Numbered from the stretch's first letter, positions 45,883 to 57,267 are shown. The stretch is 64,000 nucleotides of DNA from Ananas comosus (GCF_001540865.1 NC_033623.1:11803286-11867285); one strand, 5' to 3'. Numbers and translations: made by a program. The notes: generated from the sequence alone by a model not told the origin.

Positions 45883-48800
45883 ATGTTCGCCCTTCGTCGC
45901 GGGTGGGGGCGTGCGCTCGTGCTTCAGAGCCGAAGCTGCGCCGCCGCGTCCATGGCCGCCGCGGCCACCGCCGCCTCGCCCAAGAGACCTAGGGTTCCGG
46001 CGTTCTCCACAGAGACCCCAAACCCTAACCCTAGGAGGGTCGGCACCCACAACGGCACCTTCCACTGCGACGAGGCCCTCGGTTGCTTCATGATCCGCCT
46101 CACCGCCAACTTCTCCGGCGCCGAGATCGTGCGAACGCGGGACGCCGAGGTGTAAATTTCGTGATCTCGCCGTTTATTGGATTCGATTTCCTTTTGTTGT
46201 TCTTCTAAGTGTTGGTTTAGTTTGGTGCAATTGTTAGAAGATTGGGGATTGTGGCGAAGCTATTAGTATTTGTGGATAGTGCTAGTTGGTACTGTTTTAG
46301 ATCCAGGATTCAACATTTTCCTTGAGTTTTTATCTTGCATTGCACATTTAAATCCTTAAGATTCAATATCAAGCTCTTTTTGCAAAAAAGAGGAAGCTCG
46401 CAAAAAATAGCTAGAAACTATCAGCTAGACAAGGAGGTAGAAGATTACAAAAATTAACCAGAAACTCGATTTATCTGATGTTCTTTAAGAAATGCATTTC
46501 TGATCCATGATTTTACTCACTGATGCTTATACTGTTCTCACCTATTTATTTGATCTTACTTATTTGTAAGATATATATAAGAGTGAATGTTTCATCTAAG
46601 TGTGCGCATGTATTGGTACGTGAACTTTTCTTTTCATACGCTTACTATCTTACAAGGTTGGTTACTTTCACTTCTAAATTTTTCTCTGGCTACTGAAACA
46701 TTTTGCAGATGCTAAACACGCTGGATGCAGTGCTTGATGTTGGGGGTGTGTATGATCCAAGCCGAGATCGTTACGATCACCACCAGAAAGGCTTCACTGA
46801 GGTCTTTGGCCATGGTTTCAACACTAAACTTAGCAGTGCCGGCCTGGTGTATAAGGTAACATAACCACCTACTCCCTATCGAAGCCATCGAAGCCATATA
46901 TTCCAGACTCAATCTCAAACTAAGATCTCAAACTAGATTCTCATATCGGCTATGTATTGATAAATTTGGACATCGACCATACATGATCTTATTTAGACCA
47001 TATAATTTTCACTACTTTCTAGGTTTTGGTTCATTTTGTTTCTTCGTGTTGCAGCATTACGGAAAGGAGATTATTGCCAAGGAGCTTGAGCGTGGTGAGG
47101 ACCACCAAGATGTGCAGCGCTTATACATTGCTGTCTATAAAAGCTTTATTGAGGTAATGATTTGTAATGTTTGTGAAGCTTTATGATGCTTGAGTTATTT
47201 CCTTTAGTATATAAGGTCAATCTCACAACCCAGTAGTCCCATATTAGATAATATTGGCGATGAGCATGTGTTTCCCAATAGGTTTCTTTTCTGGCGGACT
47301 ATAGTTATATGGTTCAACTTTTCTCCAGGCTGGTTAGGGTGATAAAATAAGAATAATTTAGTTTGTACTTTGTTGTGTTTCTCAAGATGGCATTACAATG
47401 AACCGATGGAGATTTTTTGCATTTTAAAGCATTACTGGTATGCAATACTTCAATGTTTTGACTATGCTATTTAGGAATTATTATTTCTTATGTCGTGATT
47501 GAAGCTACGATTTCATCTTTGCAATATTTGTAATTATCATGGCAAGTTTGAAGTTAATTCTAAATCTAATCATGTATGTCAAGCTTTTAACTTTTAAGAG
47601 ATGTCGTGTTGCGCAAGGGGAGACAAAGCTTCAGGTATTCGTGAATTGTAATATAAAAAAATGAGTATATTTGGGCATCTTTTTAATCTGTTTATAATCT
47701 GACATAACCAAATTTAATTTTTACCCTTAGGAAGGAACTGCTAATAATTGGACATTTGGGATGGGATAAAATCACCAAGTCATTTTCCTTTCTTCCTTCA
47801 ATATAACACATTTTTAGTTACTTCCCAAGCGGCTGATTGGTTTTTAGACCTGTCTAGTCATTTGGTAAAAGTACGTTCTGTGATTCACTTGTGACTAATT
47901 TGGCAAAATAACTTGTGACTTTTTGTTCCATAATAGGCAATCGATGCCATTGATAATGGGATCAGTCAATATGACACAGATCAGCCCCCAAAATACATAA
48001 ACAACACCGATTTATCTTCACGAGTCGAACGTCTTAATTTGGACTGGACGGATCCGGATCAGTCACCTGAGAAAGAAAATGCAGCTTTTCACCAGGCAAT
48101 GCTGCTCACAGGCAGTGAATTTCTGGGGGTGAGAAAATTTATATTGTGACACTTGATGTTTTGTATGTTTCTGTTTAAACACTATAATTTGGTTAAGTGC
48201 TGTGAATCTATGTGGGGCATTTTCGACCTTATCTGTTGGTTTAGCACAACAAAGAACTCTGCATGATTGGACATTACTTTGTTTATTGCTAGAGTGTTCG
48301 CTTTCATGTTCAATCATGGTTGCCTGCGCGGGTTATTGTGATGGAGTGTTTGTCCTCGAGGGGCAATATCGATCCAAGTGCAGAAATCATGGTTCTGGAT
48401 AGATTTTGCCCTGTAAGTATACAACACAAATTTATTTGCTATATTTTGTAAACTTAATTTATAACCTGTTTGTATGTAGTGGTTAACATATGCTGATAAC
48501 TTAATCTCTGACAAGATTTGGACCAGCTTGTTGCATTCACTGCCAACTGGATATTTTTCTATATTGAAAGAATGCATAAAGCAAAATAAAAAAGAAAAAG
48601 AGAAAATCCTGTTAGACAGCCAAGCAGATTACAGTTTCATCAGTTTGTTCTTATTTGTTTTATAATTATGCGCTTGGCATTTCAATAACATTGCCGTTTT
48701 TTCCCTTTTCTTTTTCTTTTTTGATTGGTGCTTTCTGAAGTTTAGTTTTAAAATTTTTATTTGGGCCTTGCATTTGGAAACTGATGTTTTTCATGCTTGC

Positions 48801-49556
48801 ATTTTGGTAAATTGTCTTGAGTGCTATCGTTGCTCTAACTTTTTGATGAAGATGACATTTTTGATTTTCTTATAAGAATTGAACATCAATAACTTTTCTC
48901 TTTTTCATTCTCGTAAATTTCTTTTCAACTTGCTTACTTGTTTATTAGTTGTAGTTGACTTCAATTTGTTTATTACCTCATACACTGTCATTTTGTTGTA
49001 TGCAAATATATTTTCTGCTTTCACAGTGGAAGCTTCATTTATTTGAGCTTGAAGAGGAATTGAAGGTTGATCCTCCGGTCAAGTATGTTCTATACAAAGT
49101 AAGTTTGTTGCAGTTGCAATGCAATACTTAATACAGTTAATTGTGAGCTTGTTAAAGTTGACCGGATTTCTCGATTTAATTCCTCGATTGATTGATGGTA
49201 TAGCTTTTCTGAATGATTTCACCTTGCATTCCTTTTCTGCCATAAATCTATTTTCCTCTGCCGCCATATTAGGGCTCTCTAATACAAATCATTCCCTGTA
49301 CAATTATTGATTGCACCTAACATAATTATAGGATGAGAGGGGAAATAATTGGCGCGTGCAAGCGGTGGCGGTATCTCCTAATACATTCGAGAGCCGAAAG
49401 CCTCTTCCATTGCCTTGGAGAGGCCTGAGAGATGATGAGCTCTCAAAGGAGTCGGGTATACCCGATTGCATTTTCATTCATATGAGCGGATTCATTGGTG
49501 GAAATCGAACTTACGAAGGCGCCTTGGCTATGGCAAGAGCTGCTCTCAAATTGTGA
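45883..49556 (+). CDS. MYG1: MYG1 exonuclease, complete copy (7 exons)
   Basis: Exons 45883-46149, 46709-46855, 47055-47153, 47937-48128, 48293-48412, 49027-49098 and 49332-49556, all GT-AG and in phase, give 373 residues, close to the usual MYG1 length. The family (DHH superfamily, formerly UPF0160) is a 3'-5' RNA exonuclease; in animals it processes pre-rRNA and mitochondrial transcripts (family knowledge), and plant members are little studied. [10 protein letters not shown] (56-65) and RYDHHQKGF (110-118) are the metal-site motifs. The C-terminal signature [20 protein letters not shown] with [17 protein letters not shown] is intact. The N-terminal 50 residues suggest organellar targeting; an internal Met at residue 24 (MAAAATA) could give a shorter form. 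The 3' flank from 49557 contains no further exon. Confidence 0.96.
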
Positions 49557-50985
49557 TTCACAAGCAACGCAAGCGACTTAAAATCTTTTCTGCAAATGAG
49601 TAAATGCCACTCGATTACCTGTTATACTATTGTTGTTTCTTAAACAGTGTATGTAGCTGCTGCACTGAATCTTTAAGCACTGGTTGGCATTTTGTCCTGC
49701 CAGTGCTCATTTTAGCCTTGATTATGGCTTGTTTGGCCCAATTTTGGTGCACTTTGGCGCTCACAGCGTCTAGTGAGCATCTGGGAGCTGATTGGAATTT
49801 CTGCAGAATGCAGAAGTAAAAGTAACATGCAGAGTCAGAAGCGGACCAATGATGGCTTCGGTGCGAAGTATTTTCGGGGCTGTAAGTGATTCCAGCACAA
49901 TCTATGCCAAACAAGATTAGGCAGGCTTAAGTACTACATGCTGGATCGCTTTTTTTTTTTCATTTGAGAGTTAAATCAATCATTAGCTGCTGCTGCTACT
50001 ATAGGTGTAACATCGACTCTTGTTTTTAGACCTCAAATCGCTCGCTTATACGCGTTAGTTTGTTATTTATTTCCCTTTCTACATGCATCTTAGAGCTAAT
50101 CACTTTCATTATTCACGTCAGGATTCTTTTTTAGTTGTTAGTCTATTGATAGTCATCATTCATCCATCTGAGTATACTTTTTACAATTATAAGTTTTGCA
50201 TCTTTTCTGGCATTTCTATCAGTGATTCGAAGTTAGTTCTTGTTTGCATTTTCCTTTTTTTTTTTTTTTTTTTGACCTACTCGTAAGTACACTGGATCAA
50301 AATCTAATCAAATATTTTCTTCGAGTCTAAAGCTTAATAATGTCTTCTCTTTGCCTTTTTTCCCTTTTTTTTTCTCGTCATTTAAAGTTACTATAACATT
50401 TCCGATCTAACTTTCTCAAACTGGTAGGTTACGGTGTGATCGGTTTGTTACAGAATCATCTTTTACTGCAAAGATTTGCGTCTTAATAGAATGGCATTTG
50501 GGTCCTAAAATTTCTTATTTAACCCATCAAGTAGAACCAAACAGTGTTCCCGAACTCTTATTAGTTGAAAATAATGTTTAAGTAGTGGGAAAAAAAAGGG
50601 AAAGAAAAAGAATATCTATTACTCTATATGAATTTCTAATTACTTTGCCATGGCAGTCTATTTTTCACCCACATTTGTGTTTTTTCTGAACCAAACCGTC
50701 TATCTAAACCGATCTAATCCTTTTTTGAACCACTGCTAAACCGAACTGCCTCTCTCTGTTCTACGCGGTTTTCGTACGATTCTCTGAACCGAACCATGCG
50801 TCTGAACCGGCCCGCTCTCTTCTCTCTGTATTTTTCATATGGAGCGTTTCCTCTCCTCTCTCAGCGGCGCGGTCTCTCTCCCCTCTCCGCCGCACGCTCC
50901 GTCTTCCTTCATCGTTTCGTACGATATGTCGTTCCCTCTCCCCCCTCTGCCGCATCATCCCTCTGCCCTTTCCGTTTCATACGGC
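49557..50985. other. MYG1 3' flank and C/T-rich upstream region of the eIF2-beta fragment
   Basis: No coding exon recognised. 49557 to about 50080 is likely MYG1 3' UTR and flank. 50680-50985 is rich in CT and CCG words (CTCTCCCCTCTCCGCCGC) and resembles a 5' leader or promoter of a housekeeping gene next to the eIF2-beta fragment. Confidence 0.55.
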
Positions 50986-51399
50986 GCCTCCTTCGCTTCT
51001 CGCCCCAGCGCAATAAATGTTATCGTCTTATCTCGCCGTGGCCGCTAGAGACGCTGGCTGGCTGTTGGCGATGGTATTGATATTGGATCTCCTTTTTTTT
51101 TTTTTTAGCTTTCATTTTTACCATCCAGACATTCTTTAAATGTTATTTTTCACCCTCGCTTCTCTAAATGAACATAATACTTTAAAATTTTTGATTTCCT
51201 ATTGTCTGATTGGTTCAATCTTTGAAATTGTAATTGCGTTTTTTTTTCCTCCTTTGTTTTGTTCCTGTTTTCTTCATATTTTGGTTAGATCTGGGACTAG
51301 AAATAAGTAAATAGGGTTAGTTCACATTTTTGATTCTTTAGGTATCGGTTTCTTATGATCAGGTTATAAGTGCTTTGAGGATTTGAGTAGATGCTCAAT

Positions 51400-52150
51400 A
51401 TGGCGGAGGAGAACACATCACAGATGAAAGAGGAGGTGCCAGAGGTGAACGGTTTTTCCTTACTATTTGATTATTTTGTTCAGTTCTTAAAGTAATTTGC
51501 TAAAGTACTACTCTGTCTGTGCTTTGGGAAAAAGTTAAATTTTTGCAGATAGGGTTAGTTTCAATATTTTAACTTTTTTTAGTGTTAGCTTCTTTAGGCT
51601 TATATTTATGCTACTTTTGATGATGGTTTGGATAGTCATATTTGATTTATTTGGTGCTGATGATTGTGCAGCTTGCACCTTTCGACCCTACGAAGAAAAA
51701 GAAGAAGAAGAAGAAGAAGAAGAACGTGGTGATTCAGGACCCTGCAGATGAGGTGGATAAGTTGGCTGAGAAGACTAAGAATTTAACAGGTTTAACCTTT
51801 TTTCTAATGAGTGCTAATCATTTAAGTGCTTTACTTTCTCAGTTCTTTTAATCTGTAGTTATAATAGATTTATGAGAATTGTTTAATTTTGAGCTTGACA
51901 TGCCTGTTTTATGCAGTTACTGAGTCTGGTGAGCCAAGTTTTGCTGGGATGAAAAAGAAAAAGAAGAAACCAGTAAGTTTGAGCTCCTACTATTTGACAT
52001 TAAGTAATTTTGCTTTTTTGCTTATTAATTCGATTTTGATAATTTGATCTGGAAACAGTGATGATAATTTAATCTTTTTTTTTTCACTATAGGTGGAAAC
52101 TGATTTCCTTATTAATGATGAGAATGGGGAAACTAGAGAGGATGTTACTG
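51400..52150 (+). pseudogene. eIF2-beta 5' gene fragment, copy 1
   Basis: Exons 51400-51444, 51672-51789, 51917-51972 and 52093-52150 join in phase. They encode the N-terminus of translation initiation factor eIF2 subunit beta: MAEENTSQMKEEVPE, LAPFDPTKKKKKKK, NVVIQDPADEVDKLAEKT, VTESGEPSFAGMKKKKKKP, VETDFLINDENGE. The Lys blocks normally contact eIF5 and eIF2B-epsilon (family knowledge). The frame is open, but the donor after the last exon reads ATAAGC where copy 2 has GTAAGC. Read-through stops about 30 codons later, and the core and zinc-finger C-terminal domain is absent downstream. Introns are retained, so the fragment came by DNA-level duplication and not by retrocopying. Confidence 0.88.
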
Positions 52151-52267
52151 ATAAGCAGTGTCTGTCATGCATGAAATATATAGTTTGTAGTTTGTACTTT
52201 GTAAAGGTGGTTTCGAAGATTTTCAAAATGTTATACAAAGAAAAGATTTTGCTATAATAATATATGT

Positions 52268-52296
52268 CCGTCGTATCGCGCGAGTTATTACACTAG
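52268..52296 (+). mobile_element. Possible Helitron 3' terminus, unit 1
   Basis: TCCGTCGTATCGCGCGAGTT followed by ATTACACTAG, ending CTAG and followed by T. Plant Helitrons end in CTRR about 10 bases after a GC-rich hairpin and insert between A and T. The hairpin here is degraded. No 5' TC terminus was located. Confidence 0.4.
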
Positions 52297-52516
52297 TATT
52301 GAAATGAAGACGTAAGATTCCCTCCTATCCAAGGGAATTCCCACCGACGCTAGCGCATGTATCAAATTCATGCTACAAAACGTTCAGGGTGTAATGCATA
52401 CAAATTAGTTGGTGGGATCATAAATTACATCAATGCGATGGGGTCGGAGTTTTCAGCTGAAGAAGAAGTTTGCGTTCAACCTAAAAAAGTGGCTTTCATT
52501 ATCATACACCTTTTCC

Positions 52517-52925
52517 NNNNNNNNNNNNNNNNNNNNNNNNNNNNNNNNNNNNNNNNNNNNNNNNNNNNNNNNNNNNNNNNNNNNNNNNNNNNNNNNNNNN
52601 NNNNNNNNNNNNNNNNNNNNNNNNNNNNNNNNNNNNNNNNNNNNNNNNNNNNNNNNNNNNNNNNNNNNNNNNNNNNNNNNNNNNNNNNNNNNNNNNNNNN
52701 NNNNNNNNNNNNNNNNNNNNNNNNNNNNNNNNNNNNNNNNNNNNNNNNNNNNNNNNNNNNNNNNNNNNNNNNNNNNNNNNNNNNNNNNNNNNNNNNNNNN
52801 NNNNNNNNNNNNNNNNNNNNNNNNNNNNNNNNNNNNNNNNNNNNNNNNNNNNNNNNNNNNNNNNNNNNNNNNNNNNNNNNNNNNNNNNNNNNNNNNNNNN
52901 NNNNNNNNNNNNNNNNNNNNNNNNN
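52517..52925. other. Assembly gap, 409 N
   Basis: Lies in unit 1. The corresponding stretch of unit 2 is continuous (around 55546) and shows that little or no sequence is missing: TTTTCC precedes the gap here and TTTTCCGTTTTAAATATGG is unbroken in unit 2. Confidence 0.99.
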
Positions 52926-52948
52926 GGTATACTTTCCATTTTAAATAT

Positions 52949-53137
52949 GGTCGAGCAGCTGACCATACCCATAGAGCAAGTGGCAAAGAATTTGATGGTG
53001 TTCTGGAGGTCCCAAGTTCGAATCTTAGATTGATTGCACATTTCTAGCTAAGTTTATTTCTAAATGAAATAAACGAAGCGGGTAGCGTGCTACCTATCCT
53101 CAAAAAAAAAAAAGAAAAAAAAAAAAGAGGTCGAGCA
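52949..53137 (+). mobile_element. SINE insertion with 9-bp target duplication and an empty sister site
   Basis: The element is 52958-53128. The target GGTCGAGCA is at 52949-52957 and 53129-53137. Unit 2 carries the uninterrupted site at about 55558-55566 (ATGGTCGAGCATGGTGGG). Head CCATAGAGCAAGTGGCAAAG, box B AAGTTCGAATCTTAG, body TCTAGCTAAGTTTATTTCTA, and GAAATAAACGAAGCGGGTAG before a poly-A tail with G interruptions. The best-preserved member of the family in the window. Confidence 0.95.
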
Positions 53138-54446
53138 TGGTGGGAATTTTACCCTATGTTGGTCACTGAGCACTTATCAAGTCTAAGTTATAAAAGCTAT
53201 CAATGCAATCCTGATGCGAAAATAAAAGGTAAAATATGTGTAAAAATCGATTAGTTTTACTAGGATGTATTTTTTATAAGAAATGCTGGAGTATCCGATC
53301 CTGATGCGAAAATAAAAGTAAAATTTATGTGTAAAAATCAGATTAGTTTATAGGGGATGTATTTTTTTATAAGAAATTGCTGGAGATCCGATCCTAATTT
53401 GTTCACACAAAAGAGGGGACCAAAAACAGAAATAAAAATAATGCGTCCTGTTTTCTTTTGATCCGTCACAACAAACCATAAATCAGTTAAAAAAAATTGG
53501 TCTCGCTGGCTACTCGCCCGAATCGAGTGCAAATTCAGGACAAAATAGAGAAAAATCACCTACTCTAATTTAGTTCGGATCTCGGATTCTCTTATTTTAC
53601 ACTGTATACTTCAGCTTATATATTTTTACCTATATCATTTCCGGATAATGATGCTTTTCGTATATGTTATCATAAACAAATTATGATGTACTTGAGTTAA
53701 CACGGGTTTGCAATAAGTGGCTAAATATATGTAAGCATCTTCCTCAAAAATAGTACTAAGTTAACACGGATTTGTACATGTCTACCTCGATAGTCCATAT
53801 AATAAAATCTATTGCGGGGCTATTCAATCGTATAGAATTTAAAAAATAAATTCAAGTATCATTTCATGAAAAAAATTGATAATTGATACTCAAGATTCTA
53901 GTTTAAAGCTTGATGACGGCATATTCTAATAATTTATTTATAAAAAATATACATATATTAGTTGATATTTTTCAATTTATATGTAAATATGGTGAGAGGA
54001 AGGAGGAGGAGGAGCAAGAGTTGGTGGGGGCCTCCTTCGCTTCTCGCCCCAGCGCAATAAATGTTATCATCTTATCTCGCCGTGGCCGCTAGAGACGCTG
54101 GCTGGCTGTTGGCGATGGTATTGATATTGGATCTCCTTTTCTTTTTTTTTTTAGCTTTCATTTTTACCATCCAGACATTCTTTAAATGTTATTTTTCACC
54201 CTCGCTTCTCTAAATGAACATAATACTTTAAAATTTTTGATTTCCTATTGTCTGATTGGTTCAATCTTTGAAATTGTAATTGCGTTTTTTTTTCCTCCTT
54301 TTTTTTTGTTCCTGTTTTCTTCATATTTTGGTTAGATCTGGGACTAGAAATAAGTAAATAGGGTTAGTTCATATTTTTGATTCTTTAGGTATCCGTTTCT
54401 TATGATCAGGTTATAGGTGCTTTGAGGATTTGAGTAGGTGCTCAAT

Positions 54447-55173
54447 ACGGCGGAGGAGAACACATCACAGATGAAAGAGAAGGTGCCAGAGGTGAATGGT
54501 TTTTCCTTACTATTTGATTATTTTGTTCAATTCTTAAAGTAATTTGCTAAAGTACTACTCTGTCTGTGCTTTGGAAAAAAGTTAAATTTCTGCAGATAGG
54601 GTTAGTTTCAATATTTTAACTTTTTTGAGTGTTAGCTTCTTTAGGCTTATATTTATGTTACTTTTGATGGTGGTTTGGGTAGTCATATCTGATTTATTTG
54701 GTGCTGATGATTGTGCAGCTTGCACCTTTCGACCCTACGAAGAAAAAGAAGAAGAAGAAGAACGTGGTGATTCAGGACCCTGCAGATGAGGTGGATTAGT
54801 TGGCTGAGAAGACTAAGAATTTAACAGGTTTAACCTTTTTTCTAATGAGTGCTAATCATTTAAGTGCTTTACTTTCTCAGCTCTTTTAATCTGTAGTTAT
54901 AATAGATTTATGGGAATTGTTTAATTTTGAGCATGACATGCCTGTTTTGTACAGTTACTGAGTCTGGTGAGCTAAGTTTTGCTGGGATGAAAAAGAAAAG
55001 GAAGAAACCAGTAAGTTTGAGCTCCTACTATTTGACATTAAGCAATTTTGCTTTTTTGCTTATTAATTCGATCGTGAAATAGTGATGATAATTTAATCAT
55101 TTTTTTTCACTATAGGTGGAAACTGATTTCCTTATTAATGATGAGAATGGAGAAACTGAAGAGGATGTTGCTG
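54447..55173 (+). pseudogene. eIF2-beta 5' gene fragment, copy 2 (start lost, internal stop)
   Basis: Exons corresponding to copy 1 at 54447-54491, 54719-54827, 54955-55010 and 55116-55173. The start codon is ACG, where copy 1 has ATG. A TAG at 54797-54799 replaces the Lys codon in the DEVDKLAEK motif. The Lys tract is three codons shorter, and a Pro in GEPSF has become Leu. Unlike copy 1 it keeps the donor GTAAGC after the last exon (55174). No downstream exons follow. Clearly non-functional as a protein gene. Confidence 0.92.
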
Positions 55174-55297
55174 GTAAGCAGTGCCTGTCATGTATGAGAT
55201 ATGTAGTTTGTAGTTTGTAGTTTGTACTTTGTAAAGGTGGTTTCGAAGATTTTCAAAATGTTATACAAAGAAAAGATTTTGCTACAATAATATCTAC

Positions 55298-55326
55298 CCG
55301 CCACATCGCGCGAGTTATTACACTAG
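55298..55326 (+). mobile_element. Possible Helitron 3' terminus, unit 2
   Basis: CCGCCACATCGCGCGAGTTA followed by TTACACTAG, then T. Same feature as 52268-52296 with a slightly better CGC/GCG stem. Because it is inside the duplicated unit, it predates the tandem duplication. Confidence 0.4.
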
Positions 55327-56330
55327 TATTGAAATGAAGACGTAAGATTCCCTCCTATCCAAGGGAATTCCCACCGACGCTAGCGCGTGTATCAAATTCA
55401 TGCTACAAAACGTTCAGGGTGTAATGCATACAAATTAGTTGGTGGGATCATAAATTACATCAATGCGATGGGGTCGGAGTTTTCAGCTGAAGAAGAAGTT
55501 TGCGTTCAACCTAAAAAAGTGGCTTTCATTATCATACACCTTTTCCGTTTTAAATATGGTCGAGCATGGTGGGAAATTTTACCCTATGTTTGGTCACTGA
55601 GCACTTATCAAGTTCTAAGTTATAAAAGCTATCAATGCAATTCCTGATGCGAAAATAAAAGGTAAAATATGTGTAAAAATCAGATTAGTTTTATAGGGGA
55701 TGAATTTTTTATAAGAAATGGTGGAGATCCGGTCCTAATTTGTTCACACAAAGAGGGGACCAAAAACAGAAATAAAAATAATGCGTCCTGTTTTCTTTTG
55801 ATCCGTCACAATCAAACCATAAATCAGTTAAAAAAAATGCTCTCGCTGCTACTCGCCCGAATCGAGTTGCAAATCAGGACAAAATAGAGAAAAATCAACC
55901 TACTCTAATTTTAGTTCGGATCTCGTATTCTCTTATTTCTACACTGTATACTTCCAGCTTATATATTTTTACCTATATCATTTCCGAGATAATGATGCTT
56001 TTCATATATGTTATCATAAACAAATTATATGGTGCTTGAGTTAACACGGGTTTGCAATAAGTGCTAAATATGTAAGCATCTTCCTCAAAAATAGTACTTA
56101 AGTTAACACGGGATTTTCGTACATGTCTACCTCGATAGTCCAATATAATAAATATCTATTTCGGGGCTATTCAATCGTATAGAATTTAAAAAATAAATTC
56201 AAATATCATTTCATGAAATAAAAATTTGATAATTGATACTCAAGATTCTAAGTTTAAAGCTTGATATTTCTAATTAAGTTTATTTATAAAAAATATACAT
56301 ATATTAGCTTGATATTTCTAATTTTAATTA

Positions 56331-56690
56331 AAATATTCACATTTTCATACTAAACAAAATTAATTTTAATTTTTCAGGTTCAAAGGGAGATAATTACAGG
56401 CTAAATCCCCAACTACCGGAGCCACAATAGACGCTCTCTAAATCTCTCTCTCTCTCTCCTCCACCTCTGAAATCTCTCGGTTGAAATGTAAAGAGACCCC
56501 CTCAACTATACGTATTTTGAAATGAATTCTTGTCTTTTTTTTGGATTAATAATTCTTTTAATTTCCAGTTTTTTAAAATTAAGTTAGTTTAGTTAGAAAA
56601 AAGAAATCAAATCTAATAATCTAATAATATTAATTAATTTTTAATTAGTAAAGATATACCAATTAAAGATTAATAACTAATATTCTTTTA
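56331..56690. other. AT-rich spacer, no gene
   Basis: AT-rich intergenic stretch with a short CT run near 56440. No gene or defined element. Confidence 0.6.
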
Positions 56691-56994
56691 AATTTGATAG
56701 GATTTAGCAGCATGCTGGGAGTTATGGAAAGAGAGGAATTCCAGAATCTTTACCTCCAAACGTTCTTCGCTCGGAGATCTGGGAAAGACTATCACTAACT
56801 TAGTCAGGCTCTGGTTGTCTATTTGGAAGAGCTAAGTGTTTTCGTTGGGTTTTTATGCTTGTAGCAATTCGTGTTTTACTTTCTTTCTTTCATTTCTGAT
56901 GCGCCGAGCGCTTGGCCCTGGCCCTCCTCCCCATGTTATTCCTCCTCAAATAGGGTAAATCCCTGTTTAATCAAAAAAAAATTTGATAGGATTT
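56691..56994 (+). mobile_element. 5'-truncated LINE with perfect 15-bp target duplication
   Basis: The element is 56706-56979. The frame 56707-56835 reads ACWELWKERNSRIF followed by a tail ending in a stop, the same C-terminal region as the LINE at 32150. The 3' end CCCTGTTTAATC plus poly-A is also shared. The flanks are AATTTGATAGGATTT at 56691-56705 and 56980-56994. It lies about 270 bp upstream of the transporter gene start. Confidence 0.9.
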
Positions 56995-57187
56995 TTATGA
57001 TAATTAAATATAAAAAACTCAAGTTAAAAAGAAAAAGAAAAATAAGAAATCAAAGAATCTCCCTTTCAGATCACTTTTTAGTTTGGGGGGTCTTCATACA
57101 TTTTTGCCAAATCTCTCTCCTCTAAAATCTCCCCTCTCTTTCTCTTTCTCACACTAAAATTTCTCTCGCCCACTCTAAAATCACTCT

Positions 57188-57222
57188 CGAGGAGGAGGAG
57201 GAGGAGGAGGAGGAGGAGGAGG
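57188..57222. repeat. (GAG)n microsatellite in the transporter 5' leader
   Basis: About eleven GAG/GGA units some 45 bases before the ATG of the transporter gene, in a purine-rich leader. Confidence 0.9.
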
Positions 57223-57267
57223 AACAAGGTAGGAGGAGGTGGAGGAAGAGAGGAGAGGGGCGTGGAA

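Larger units (their letters stand above)
36379..47260 (+). repeat. Large direct duplication, copy B (partner 1-14046)
   Basis: Second copy of the 1-14046 block, about 3.2 kb shorter because stretches are missing at the single Ns (41016 and 45599) and because it lacks the MITEs at 7956 and 8930. It has extra sequence at about 41998-42904. Compared with copy A it carries many one- and two-base indels between about 38000 and 45500, while the MYG1 exons are clean. Upstream of MYG1 it holds no gene. Confidence 0.95.
50986..53968 (+). repeat. Tandem duplication around eIF2-beta fragments, unit 1
   Basis: Collinear with 54030-56330, with a period of about 3.04 kb. Differences: a SINE insertion (52958-53128), a 409-N gap, and a 90-bp internal duplication (53209-53298 repeated at 53299-53390) present only here. 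Confidence 0.9.
54030..56330 (+). repeat. Tandem duplication around eIF2-beta fragments, unit 2
   Basis: Second unit, continuous, without the SINE, the gap or the 90-bp duplication of unit 1. The two units share the final AAAAAATATACATATATTAG stretch. The left breakpoint follows a GGAGGAGGAGGAGCAAGAG purine tract. Confidence 0.9.

Noticed and set aside
52357..53047. Frames of up to 204 residues spanning the 409-N gap
   Set aside because: They are open only because the Ns translate as X; the flanks belong to a duplicated non-coding unit and a SINE.
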